In this document: positions 16,570 to 24,990 of the stretch, piece after piece | Numbering within the stretch: the first letter of the stretch is position 1 | How the letters are laid out: each line of letters opens with the position of its first letter | Source of the DNA: Spirogloea muscicola | Taxonomy: Eukaryota > Streptophyta > Zygnematophyceae > Spirogloeales > Spirogloeaceae | Length of the DNA stretch: 25,450 bases | Direction of reading: 5' to 3' | Assembly: GCA_009602725.1 (NCBI GenBank) | Contig: WELB01000448.1 | Coordinates: 1 to 25,450, forward strand | Position numbers and translations under genes: made by a program | The notes under the pieces: generated by a model | Databases searched by the model: none | What the model was told of the DNA's origin: nothing | What the model saw: only the letters and a program-made list of their open reading frames with translations

Positions 16570-17690
16570 GCAGCTGCTCGTCAGTCCACCGCCAACCTCT
16601 CTGAGCTGGATGTGCGTATCCGTGATGGGTATGGCTCAAACCCACGGTTTGCAGGAGAAACTAATACACGCACACTGGTAAATGACCAAGGCTTTTGGTG
16701 GCGAGGCATTGCAGTCCCTGACTGCAATGCCCTGACTGCAATGCCTTGCGCAGCAGTGTCTCGCAAGAACTGCAAGAGCGTCCGTATAGTGGTCATTTGG
16801 GTATGGGAAAGACAAAGAAGGCTGTCCAGCTTCTCTTTTGGTGGCCGGACTCAAAGTGAGTCCAAGTGAGTTCTTCCGTGAAGACTTGTGCCACCTGCCA
16901 GCGCAGCTAGGCACGCACCCATAAGCCTGCCGGGTTGCTCCAACCGTTGGAGAATCCTAAGAGGAACTGGTCTGATACAAGTGTGGAATCTATCACCCAG
17001 TTGCCGACAACGCGGAACGGCAATGACGCCATTGTCGTATTTGTGGATCGTCTGAGTCAAATGGCGCATTTTGTGCCTACGACCACAAAGGTGTCGGCCA
17101 AGGAACATGCTGGCATATTCGTGGATTGAGTATGGAAATTGCACGGAGTTCCCGAGCGGATCGTGTCTGACCACGACCCTCGCTTTACGGGGCTTTTCTG
17201 GAGAGAAAGTGTGCAGGCAGATTGGCACCCAGCAATCCATGTCCACGGCTTTCCATCCCTAGACAGATGGTCAGACGAAGAATGAATCGGGTGTTATCAG
17301 ACATATTACGGCATTTTACGGACCTCAATCAAAGCGACAGGGATGAGTATCTTGTTCCAGCGTAGTACGCCGTGAACAATGGCTTCCACGAGTCCACCGA
17401 AAACACACCCTTCTTTTGTTGATTTACGGTCCGCATCTCCGAGCACCTTTACAGGTGGGGAGGCCAGAACGTGTGCCGGCCGTAGTGACTTTACCGGCAA
17501 CCTCCTGGAAGCTCAGCGGAGGGCTAGGCAATGCTTGGAGATTGGCCAGCAACGGCAAAAGCAGTATGCTGATCGACGTCGTCGATATATATCCTTCAAC
17601 GTGGGTGCTCAAGTGCTCCTAAGAACAAAGCATCTCTCCATGCGGGCTGTCGGTACGCCTGAATTGCTACTAAAGCGAATTGGGTCCTTC
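16570..17690 (+). pseudogene. integrase (element C), catalytic residues altered
   Basis: N-terminal region LSELDVRIRDGYGS, then TRTLVNDQGFWWRGIAVPDC, the HLGMGK half of the zinc finger near 16793 in another frame, and KTCATCQRS at 16882. The core has NWSDTSVESITQLP at 16969-17003: Glu (GAA 16986-16988) stands where element E has the first catalytic Asp (VDVITQLP). IVSDHDPRFTG keeps the second Asp. RVLSDILRHF (17288) has Ser (17297-17299) where elements A and the 25-kb fragment have Glu. The C-terminal segment NLLEAQRRARQCLEIGQQRQ to RAVGTPELLLKRIGSFV runs to about 17696. Several stops and shifts break it. Confidence 0.85.
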
Positions 17691-17696
17691 GTGTAG

Positions 17697-18005
17697 TGCT
17701 GCGCCTAGTCGGCAAGGTCGTATGTGAGCTGGATACTCCGGAACAATGGAAAGTCCACAGAGTCTTCCATATGTCCCAGCTCGAATAATTCCATTCAGAT
17801 GGTCGTGTCCAACCGCCCCCACCTCCCCTTGTCGTTGAGGATGAGGAAAAGTATGAGGTGGAGGAGATCTTGTCTCACCCTGACAAACTCCGTAAGCGAC
17901 GTAAGTCCCAAGAGTATCTTGTATAGTGGTTAGGCTACGGGCCTAACTACACTACTTGGGAACCTTCGGCCAATCTTGCCCTTTGTCCGTCTATACTACG
18001 TAAGT
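17697..18005 (+). pseudogene. integrase tail and chromodomain (element C)
   Basis: In mixed frames: LRLVGKVVCELDTPEQWKVH, VFHMSQLE then a stop, FHSDGRVQPPPPPLVVEDEE and KYEVEEILSHPDKLRKRRKS, then EYLV-stop-WLGYGPNYTTWEP, a near-complete chromodomain with the aromatic residues Y, W and W in place. It ends at a TAA about 18003. Two in-frame stops are the visible lesions. Confidence 0.8.
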
Positions 18006-18105
18006 AACTTTTACTGGGGCATGTCACCCCCTTGCGTCGTAGTATTGGACGCACCCGTTGAAAGTAATATATTCGTTTCGTCTCCTCTGTACCGTGTCCT
18101 TGTTC

Positions 18106-18133
18106 CCGAGGACGTGAACATCTAAGTGGGGAG
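18106..18133 (+). promoter_or_regulatory. polypurine tract region (element C)
   Basis: CCGAGGACGTGAACATCTAA then GTGGGGAG directly before the 3' LTR. The same block occurs in elements A, E and F. Confidence 0.65.
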
Positions 18134-18865
18134 GTCCCCACCGTTTGAACGAGCCAAACGGTCCCGGTAAACGGCTTCACGCGCGTTACGCGCCAGTCAT
18201 GCGCACCACGCGCCAATCACGCACGGCAAGCGCCAGTCCCCTGGACTTGTATCCCATCCATCAGGCTCGCGCCAAGCGCAGCCCGCAGTACGCGCGGCAC
18301 GCCCCCCCTGTATCATCATTGTGCGGGTCCGCTCTTCCAGGGGCCGGACCTTGGGGGCTACCCGCGCCACTCGTATCCACATTGTGCTGGTCCGCTCGTC
18401 CGGGGGCCGGACCTTGGGGGCTACCCTCGTCACACCCTCCGGGGAGGGGTTGCAGGTGGAACGCGATAATGAGTAAGCCGAGGCCAGACCCTTCAGTCGG
18501 ACCAGTGACGCCCAGATAGAGGCATAGCCCTGCTTGCCTGCTGCCGCAGCCGCCGCCCCAGCTCTGCTGCTGCCGTCTGCTGCCCAGCCCGTCGCCGTAG
18601 ATCGTCGCGGCGGACATCGCCGGCTCTCCGTAAGTGCTATGGTTGCGCCCCATCTGGGGACAGCTACTAAACCAGACCATCTGTAGAGTCGCCGCCTTCT
18701 GGCGGCGCCTCAGGGTAAGACTTCCGCTGTGCTGTGTGATGCACTTGAGAGCACCGTGTGCGCTGGCGTTCCACTATGTAGGGGGGTAGTTCCTAAACCC
18801 CCTAGGTCCGACATCAATAAGGACACTGACCCCTAATTGCGTGTATAGGGATCAGGACGGTCACA
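18134..18865 (+). repeat. 3' LTR of element C (~732 bp)
   Basis: Starts GTCCCCACCGTTTG; the leading TGTAAC seems to have been lost. It ends GGACGGTCACA at 18865. It carries the intact palindrome CCGTTTG..CAAACGG (18141-18161), the promoter block at 18426, hairpin 18690-18707 and GTAAGA 18715. A 281-bp block is identical to the 5' LTR while U3 differs at many positions. Confidence 0.88.
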
Positions 18866-20350
18866 TGCCCCCTGACTCTGTAGTACGTGTAATTATTGCC
18901 TCACCTGGTGCGGCTCTTGACAATGAATCACCGAGGTAGTCGGATGTACTTTCCGAACTCCTCTGGACGGGTGCCCCCTTATCCGACGTGACTCAATGAC
19001 GTCCGGCGCTCTGCCGCCGTTCTCCCCTCTGTATCGACTGGGTACTATCGAGTGTTGAGAGAAGCAATCCCAAGTGGCGGGCTTGCTAAAGCACGGGCAT
19101 AGTGAGCCTCCTCAGTCGCCGAGTGGTGCACCTATCCGGTACCTTGTGTATCACTGTGATGATTATTGAATGTGCATCCAGCATTGACCTCTAAACAAGC
19201 TCACTGTCAAGAGCCAATGCCCGTTGCCTGGCATTGATGATTTGTGTGATCGTCTTAGAGAAGCAAGCGTGCCTTGCTTCCTCGATTTGTGAGAGCTTAT
19301 CACTACCTTTGTAACACGCCGGGGAAGGTTCCGAGTTGGCTTGTTGTGCGCTGCTCGGACTCTTCCAGCCCCATGTCAGGCTGTGTCAGGTGGAGTCTTT
19401 GGCCCCATAGTATGACTCTGTGCTGGTATACTTGGATGACATATCGGTGTTCGTGTGACACCCGAGGATCACGTACTGCACCTGCAGCTAGTGCTGCCTT
19501 TGCCACGTGAGAGTCACTTGTATGACAAGTGTATGTCACCAGTAGTAGGGCATATTGTGGGCAAAGACAGGGTTCGCGTCGACCCCAAAGTAGTAGTCAA
19601 TCATGCTGCATCTGTCTTCGGAGACTGAGGTAAAGGACTGCCTAAGTGCCTATGTGCCGCAATTGCGTTTCTTTCGAGAATTCGCACAGTATACCCGTTC
19701 CTGTCAGGATGCCTGCAAGGACACGGAAGTATGACATCTCCTCTTACGAAGCTCACTCGTAAGGGCGTACCCTAGGGTGGACGTCAAAATGCCCGCGGGC
19801 ATTTGAGGAATTCAAAGACGGGTTCTAGTAACCCCACCTATATTGGGCCTTGCCTCGAGAAGGCGCTCCATTGTAGGCATTTGTTGTGTGACGCCTCCTT
19901 GATCGGCATTTGCCGTTCTCTTGCAAGAGGTTCACCCCGTAGCGTTTGAGACTTGCCTACTTAATCCTACCGGGCGCATCTCAAGTACGGGGGGAGCAAG
20001 AGCTCCTTGCCGTTGTGCACGCCCTCCGTGTGCGGCGATGATATGTCAAGGGTGCTGAAACAACGGTTGTAACGGGCCATAGCTAGTCGACCGTTTGTCG
20101 CACACAACAGCAAAGAGCAGGCCTCAAGCTTGGTGAGCTGGTAGTATGGTACTAATCCAATCCAGTGGGTGTACCACCCTGGACGTGTCAATGCTGCGGA
20201 TCCGGTGCCCGCAACATTTTAGGGGCTGCTGTGGCGCCTGTCTTGTGTGCCACAAGGACTCAGACAGCAGACGTGCGGCCTGCCCGTGCGGCCGCTCGGC
20301 CGGGCACCACAAGCCTCTCTGAGCTGTATGTGCGTCTTCGTGATTGGTAT
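18866..20350 (+). pseudogene. element D: RT, RNase H and integrase-start remnant
   Basis: Homology to element C begins at the C equivalent of about 15325 (CCCCCTGACTCTG), immediately after the LTR. The RT catalytic motif VYLDDISVF is kept at 19426-19452 (YLDD at 19429-19440). HIVGKDRVRVDPK lies at about 19551-19590 and SPLTKLTRKG at 19735. LCDASLIGI lies at about 19886-19912, with ARNILG and LSELYVRLRDWYS reaching the integrase start near 20350. Frames are broken throughout. Gag, protease and most of integrase are absent; the 3' end is cut by an LTR fragment. Confidence 0.78.
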
Positions 20351-20473
20351 TCAAAAAAACCGGCCGTTTGCTTAAGCCACACGGCTCTGTTGTAATTACA
20401 TGACCGACTATTCGGGCCAAGTGGCCCGCCAGGTGGCGGACTGGCTGGCCGGGCAAGTGCCAGAGGCGGGCCC
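20351..20473 (+). repeat. 5' part of a 545-bp-class LTR, interrupting element D
   Basis: GCCGTTTGCTTAAGCCACAC and TACATGACCGACTATTCGGG match 23629-23680 of element G's LTR. About 123 bp are present before element E's LTR end at 20474. It sits in D's integrase after YVRLRDWYS. Confidence 0.68.
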
Positions 20474-20676
20474 TGTGATGACCCTGACCCTTACGAGCAC
20501 AGTCAGGGGTCAGTAAGTCCTTCTTGATTTCGGTCGCTGGGGTTTAGAGACAAACGCCCAGCACAGCGAAGCACCACGTGTTCTACACAGCGGAAGTCTT
20601 GCCCTGAGGCGCTGCCGACAGGCAGCAGCTCACCTCTCAGGTGCGGGCCAGCGACTGTCCTCAAAGCAGCAGTCAC
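20474..20676 (-). repeat. 3' LTR of element E, distal part
   Basis: On the minus strand this is the last ~200 bp of E's LTR, ending GTCAGGGTCATCACA at 20474. It holds the hairpin GCTGCC..GGCAGC at 20611-20626 and, just beyond it, CAGGGCAAGACTTCCGC. That last piece is the counterpart of the GTAAGACTTCCGC found in other copies but with GC in place of GT. It is separated from the proximal part by the solo LTR. Confidence 0.72.
20672..20676. repeat. target-site duplication, left (GTCAC)
   Basis: GTCAC directly before the solo LTR's TGTAAC is repeated directly after its TTACA at 21583-21587. Five-base duplications are the rule for Ty3/gypsy integration. Confidence 0.85.
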
Positions 20677-21582
20677 TGTAACATTCCCTCAGTTTAGAGT
20701 GCTACCGGTGCTGGTAACCTTACATGGTCGTATTGTTTCTACCGTTTCGAAGTCCCAAACGGTACGGGTAGCTTTTGCTCCACCGTATGAGCAGCTAAGT
20801 ACGGTCCGAGGCCCCTGGCTTCGTACCGCACGTGCACCCACGTGCACCGCCAGGAGCCGCCGCTTCGCATCCCCTTTTGTGCGACACTTCGTGTCCCCTT
20901 TTGTGCGAGGCTTCGCGTCCCACTTGTGCCGCTCAAGGCGCCGCTCCACGTCCCCCTTGTGCCGCTTTAGGGTGCCGATTCGCGTCTCCTTTGTACCGCC
21001 CAGGGCGCCGCTTCGCGTCGCCCTTGTGCCGCCCAATGGGCGTCGCTTCGTGTCCCCCTTTGTCCGGCCCGCCCCTCCTGGGGAGGGCCCTGGGGATAAT
21101 CCTCGTCACACTCTCAGGGGAGGGGTGGCAGGAGAAACGCTATAAGTAGTGGGCCTCGGCCGGACCCTGAGTCCGACCAACGTGGAGAGAGACACAGCCC
21201 TGCTGCTGCCTAGCCAGCCCCGCTGCTGCCTGCTGCCGCCGCCGCCGCCACAGCTCTGCTGCTGGCCTCTGCTGCCCAGCCCGTCGCCGCAGCTCGTCAC
21301 TGTGGGCCCCGCCGGCTCTCTGGACAGGGATGCGCAAGCTCGGCTGCTGCAGTCTGCTGCCCAGCCCGTCGCCGCAGCTCGTCGCTGCGGGCACCGCCGG
21401 CTCTCTGTAAGTGTGATGGTGGTAGAGTCACCGCCCCAGGGCGGTGCCTCGGGGTAAGACTTCCGCTGCGCTTCTATACGCGTTTGTGAACTGTATGAGG
21501 GTTGTCTCCTAAACACCCTATGTTTGATACCAAACCAGGACATTCTGACCCTTACTGTGTAATTAGGGACAGGGATGTTACA
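20677..21582 (+). mobile_element. solo LTR (906 bp) with perfect 5-bp TSD
   Basis: TGTAACATTCCCTCAG at 20677 to GGGATGTTACA at 21582, flanked by GTCAC on both sides. It is colinear with element B's 5' LTR, but no PBS or gag follows. It contains the palindrome at 20742-20762, a U3 minisatellite (20861-21067), the CTCGTCACACTCTC block (21099) and TATAAG (21141-21146). A CTG/CCG-rich leader follows, then the hairpin CACCGCCC..GGGCGGTG (21429-21446) and GTAAGA (21454). Solo LTRs arise by recombination between the two LTRs of one element. Confidence 0.93.
20861..21067 (+). repeat. U3 minisatellite in solo LTR
   Basis: About seven imperfect units with the core CGCTTCGCGTCCCCCTTGTG, each followed by CCGCCCAGGGCGC-like text in the longer ones. 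Unit lengths rise from about 24 bp to 33-35 bp. Element B's LTR lacks this array and has a different repeat at the matching place, so it expanded after the two split. Confidence 0.75.
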
Positions 21583-21587
21583 GTCAC
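21583..21587. repeat. target-site duplication, right (GTCAC)
   Basis: Second copy of the GTCAC duplication that brackets the solo LTR; see 20672-20676. Confidence 0.85.
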
Positions 21588-22253
21588 AGTCTAAATCACA
21601 GAGAGCCGATAAAGATCTACGACGACGGGATACGGCGACGGGCTGCAGCAGCAGGCAGCAGCAGGGCTGCGCCGGCGGGCTGCGGCAGGAGGCAGCAGCA
21701 GGGCTGCGCCTCTCTCTCGCGGGCTTCACTGATGTTGACCGGGTGACCTAAGTCTGCTCTCAGCCCTACTTGTAGTACTTCATGTGCCACCCTCCCCAGG
21801 GGTCTTTGGGAGACTCGTCTCAGGGCCCACCTTCGGGAAGGGGGGTCCGACAAGGGGAATCTAGTGCGAGGGCAGGCCACGCGGCTCCATTCCGGAAACG
21901 GCGGCCGTCCGGCGGCACCGCCGATCGGCACCCTGCGGCGCCAGCTTGTGGCGCTGACAGTGGGTCCCGGGTGTGGCGCGGCGTCACGGGCGCGCCACAC
22001 GTGTCACATACACGTCATTGCGAGCACGGCGGCAGATTCAGGAATATGCCGAGGAGCTTCGCTCTGACAGTCCAGGATTCGCCGCCTCTGCTGGAGGCGG
22101 CGCGCCTGACGTCATATCGTCAGCAGGCGCGTCACACCGCCCGACGCCTTGCGCGGTTCTCTCGTGCGTCGCACGCGTCAGTCACGTGCGCGTCAGTGGT
22201 TACACGGTAGCGCTTAACGCAACATTAAGCGTCCCTACGGCGGGGACGTTACA
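21588..22253 (-). repeat. 3' LTR of element E, proximal part
   Basis: On the minus strand starts TGTAACGTCCCCGCCGTAGG at 22253. U3 carries CGCGTCAC/TGACGCG-like units (about 22117-22200) and a perfect TGACGTCA at 22107-22114, a bZIP/CRE-type site. It continues with the CAG/CGG-rich leader to 21588, then the solo LTR interrupts. Without the solo LTR and one TSD the whole LTR is about 869 bp. Confidence 0.78.
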
Positions 22254-22285
22254 TTGCTCCCACTTAGATGTTCACGTCCTCGGGA
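22254..22285 (-). promoter_or_regulatory. polypurine tract region (element E)
   Basis: On the minus strand CCGAGGACGTGAACATCTAA is followed by GTGGGAGCAA and then the LTR's TGTAAC. This is the cleanest PPT-LTR junction in the window. Confidence 0.7.
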
Positions 22286-22398
22286 ACAAGGACATGACAC
22301 CACGAAACCGAAGAGGTTAATTTCAAGCGGGGCGTGTGGTACTACAACGCAAAGGGGATTGCCCTTTGGCAAGATACTTACGGAGAACGGCGCGTCAA

Positions 22399-22740
22399 TG
22401 GGCAAGATTTGCCGCCGGTTCCCACTTATTGTGCTCAGGTCCATAACCTAGCCACTCGACAAGGTACTCTTGGGACTAACACGTCGCCCAGGATTTTTTC
22501 GCAGTGAGACAATATCTCCTCCACCTGAAACTCTTCCTCGTCCGCAACGACGAGGGGAGGTGGGGGCGGTTGGACACGACCATCCGAATTAAATGCTTCG
22601 AGCTGGGTTACGTGGAAGACTTTGTGGAGTTTCCAGTGTACCGGCGTATCCAGCTCATATGCGACCAAACCGATACGGCGCACTGCACGAAAGGGTCCAA
22701 CCCACTTCTGCAGCAATTTAGGCGTTCCTACAGCACGCAC
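22399..22740 (-). pseudogene. integrase tail and chromodomain (element E)
   Basis: Minus-strand frame RAVGTPKLLQKWVGPFRAV, RIGLVAYELDTPVHWKLH, VFHVTQLEAFNSDGRVQ and EEEFQVEEILSHCEKIL. One frame change near 22480 then gives QEYLVEWLGYGPEHNKWEPA, a full chromodomain with all aromatic-cage-type positions (EF, W, Y, W) filled, ending ANLAH before a stop near 22395. Confidence 0.82.
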
Positions 22741-23244
22741 GCATGGAGAGGTGCTTTGTGCTCAATAGCACTTGAGCTCCCACGTCGAAAGATGTGTCTC
22801 GACAATGTCGATCAGCATACGCCTTTTGCCGTTGCTGGGCAATCTTCAAGTACTGCCTAGCCCTCCGCTGAGCTTCCAGGAGGTGACCGGTGGAGGTTGA
22901 TGCGGCCGGCACGCGTTCCGGCCTCCCCACCTGTTAAGGTGCCCGGGGATGCTGACCGTAGTTAAGGAAAGAAGGAAATTTCTTGGTGGACTCTTGAAAG
23001 GCACTGTTGTGGTGGTCGTAGGCGTAAAATGCACCATTTTACTCATATTATCCACAAACACGACACCGGCATCATAGCCTGTTCGCTTCTTGGGAAGTTG
23101 GGTGATGACATCCACACTGGCATCAGACCAGTTCCGCGGAGGAATTTCCAAAGGTTGGAGCAGTCCGGCAGGCTTGTGAGAGCGTGCCTTACTACGGTGG
23201 CAGGTGGCGCAAGTCTTCACAGAGGACTGTACTTCAACTTTCAA
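22718..23244 (-). pseudogene. integrase with internal deletion (element E)
   Basis: KTCATCHRSKARSHKPAGLL gives the CxxC of the zinc finger. NWSDASVDVITQLPKKRTGY keeps the first catalytic Asp, and DAGVVFVDNMSKMVHFTPTT follows. The frame then jumps from TTTTVP to FKSPPRNF, which corresponds to FHEST..TPF some 270-300 bp later in element C. The SDHDPRFTG and RVLED parts with the second Asp and the Glu are missing. The tail (GRPERVPAASTSTGHLLEAQ, RRARQYLKIAQQRQKAYADR) resumes at 22930. Confidence 0.82.
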
Positions 23245-23616
23245 GCCGGGTCACCAGAAGAAAAGCTGAATAGCTTTCTTGTTTTCCCCATACCCAAATG
23301 ACCACTACTTGGTGGCTCATGCATCTCTTGCATGATAGTACTTCGTAGGGCATTGCAGTCAGGAACTACAATGGTGTCCCCTTGCCACCACAAATCTTGG
23401 TCAGACACAAGTGTGCGTGTATTGGTTGCATCTGCATCCCACGTGTCGGTGCTATACACATCACGAATACGCACATACAGCTCAGAGAGGTTGGCGGTGG
23501 AGTGCCGCGCAGCTCCACGAGTAGGCCGCACGTCTGCGGTCTGCACTTCTGAAGCGTGCGTGCAAGACAGCCGCCACATCAGCCCCTACGATGTTGCGGC
23601 TCACCGGGTCCGCAAC
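23241..23616 (-). pseudogene. RNase H end and integrase zinc finger (element E)
   Basis: ADPVSRNIVGADVAAVLHA (the NPADxLSR region, minus from 23614) leads, after a frame change, to ANLSELYVRIRDVYSTDTWD and TRTLVSDQDLWWQGDTIVVP. EMHEPPSSGHLGMGKTRK supplies the two His of the HHCC zinc finger. It is cut at 23616 by the LTR of element G, within the Ala-Asp-Pro codons. Confidence 0.8.
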
Positions 23617-24161
23617 TGAAATGAATCAGCCGTCTGCTTAAGCCACATGGCTCTGTTGGCATAACATGACCGACTATTTGGGTCAGGTGACCCGCCTGCT
23701 GGCGGGCTGGCTGGCTGGACAAGTGGCCCGCCCGAGTGCGGGTCCCGCCCGTCCTAAATTACCGCTCGCCAGGATCCACCGTTCAAGGGAGGATCTTTGG
23801 CCTGCCGCAAGGCGGGCCATGGGGCGACCCGCTCACAACCCCGAGGGAGGGTGGCACGGAGAAGCACAAGGAGCCTTAGGGGCTGAGGCTCTACAATCAG
23901 TCCGAAGCGGGTGAAGCCCAGGAGCAGCCTTGCCGCTGCTCGCCGCCGCAGCCGCCACCGCACTCTGCTGCGAGGCCTGCTGCGCCGGCCTGCGCCCAGG
24001 AGGTGGAGTCGCCGCCGGACGGCGGCGCCACAGAGCCTATCTTCGGCTGCGCCTATGCGCTAGTGCTTTGCCTGTGCAGTGGATTGGCTCCTAAACTCAC
24101 TACGTTCGAAATCAATAAGGACTGCTCCCTCTAACTGCGCATTCACAGCAGGTTCCTCACA
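23617..24161 (+). repeat. 5' LTR of element G (545 bp)
   Basis: TGAAATGAATC at 23617 to GTTCCTCACA at 24161. It is colinear with, and the same length as, the minus-strand LTR at 8552-9096. It contains a CGCTCACAACCCCGAGGGAG promoter block (23829), no clear TATA (CACAAGGAGCC at that place) and a CCGCAGCCGCC-rich leader. The hairpin CGCCGCC GGAC GGCGGCG is at 24010-24027, and the 3' box ATCAATAAGGAC (24111) is shared with element C. GTAAGA is absent in this class. It lies inside element E's pol. Confidence 0.85.
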
Positions 24162-24164
24162 ATC

Positions 24165-24176
24165 TGATATCAGAAG
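24165..24176 (+). promoter_or_regulatory. primer-binding site, tRNA-iMet type (element G)
   Basis: TGATATCAGAAG, three bases after the LTR, differs by two bases from TGGTATCAGAGG; the text that follows (CGGGCTTGCATT) resembles the element C leader (TGTCCTTGCATC). It marks 23617-24161 as a 5' LTR. Confidence 0.7.
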
Positions 24177-24345
24177 CGGGCTTGCATTCATCGCGCTTGT
24201 GACTTCTTGTGCTCGCCGCTGATGATGCATGGATCACCTTGACATGCTGGCCTGACCTTTTTCTGTCAAAGTTGAAGTGCTTCCGTTCTGCTGTCCCAGG
24301 GGCTTCCGTTCTGCTGTCCGCCATGCAGATGAAACGATTGATCAC
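24177..24345 (+). other. short leader of element G, gag deleted
   Basis: Only about 170 bp separate the PBS from pol-like coding sequence, so gag and protease are missing. It contains a direct repeat of GCTTCCGTTCTGCTGTCC at 24279-24296 and 24302-24319 (23-bp period). Confidence 0.55.
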
Positions 24346-24990
24346 AAGAACACTGTCCAGATGGCATTTATTGTGCTGGTGGCATTCAATGATGAGGAGG
24401 CGTTCAACAGTGAGGAGGAGTCTAAGCCTGACTTGTGTTTGAATGCTGCGGATTCACATGGCGGGGTTCTTGATAAGCTGCTGGATGAATTTGCGGATGT
24501 TTTACCCGACTCTCTTCCGGCCGGTCTGCCTCCTCACCGAGGTGAGGCTCACACAATTCCATTGGAGCCAGGCGCTCAACCGCCTTACCGTCCCATTTAC
24601 CGGCTCAGCCCATCCCGAATTTCGAGAAATGCAATTCCAGGTCGAGGGCCTGCTGGCGAAAGGTTACATGGAGCCCTCTCAGTCACCATATGGAGCACCC
24701 ATTCTCTTTGTCAACAAAGAAGCATGGCACTCTACGGATGTTCATTGACTATCGGGCTCTGAATAGGCTTACTATCAAGAATCGATACCCATTGCCTCGA
24801 AAAGATCATATTTGCAATTGGCTTGCAGGGGCTACGTTTTCAGATCCCTGGACCTGGCAAGTGGGTATCACCGAATTCGAATCACGCCTGCCGATGTTCC
24901 GAAGTCGGCGTTCCGGACGCCGCTTGGACAAATTCAGTTCAAGGTGCTGAGCTTGGGTGTATGCTCCAATGGAGTTGTGTGAGCCAAACC
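24346..24990 (+). pseudogene. reverse transcriptase N-terminal half (element G)
   Basis: Begins in the protease-RT linker: KLLDEFADVLPDSLPAGLPP, RGEAHTIPLEPGAQPPYRPI and YRLSP. A frame change then gives EFREMQFQVEGLLAKGYMEP, SQSPYGAPILFVNKE, then TLRMFIDYRALNRLTIKNRY, PLPR and WLAGATFSDPWTW, and after another shift IRITPADVPKSAFRTPLGQI and QFKVLSLG. This is the standard order of RT motifs up to the segment before YxDD, which is absent. At least three frameshifts. It ends where an inverted copy of its own start begins (24961). Confidence 0.85.

Larger units (their letters stand above)
12190..18865 (+). mobile_element. element C: LTR-to-LTR Ty3/gypsy chromovirus, coding decayed
   Basis: About 6.68 kb in canonical order: 5' LTR, 2-nt gap, tRNA-iMet PBS, leader, gag, RT, RNase H, integrase, chromodomain, polypurine tract, 3' LTR. 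The chromodomain after integrase places it in the chromovirus branch of Ty3/gypsy (Metaviridae). Stops and frameshifts break every gene. No target-site duplication is seen (CCCGG left, TGCCC right). The right flank is pol sequence of another copy, which suggests recombination rather than a simple insertion. Confidence 0.88.
20474..23616 (-). mobile_element. element E: minus-strand chromovirus, 3' half
   Basis: Reads leftward from 23616: end of RNase H, integrase zinc finger, shortened integrase core, integrase tail, chromodomain, PPT, 3' LTR. The LTR carries the solo LTR insertion. The 5' half of the element is cut off at 23617 by element G's LTR; if G inserted cleanly, the rest of E lies right of the window. 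Coding is better kept than in A, C or D. Confidence 0.82.

Noticed and set aside
21106-21729. 207-codon minus-strand frame
   Set aside because: It crosses the boundary between the solo LTR and element E's LTR, so it cannot be an ancestral gene; CTG/CCG repeats keep the frame open.
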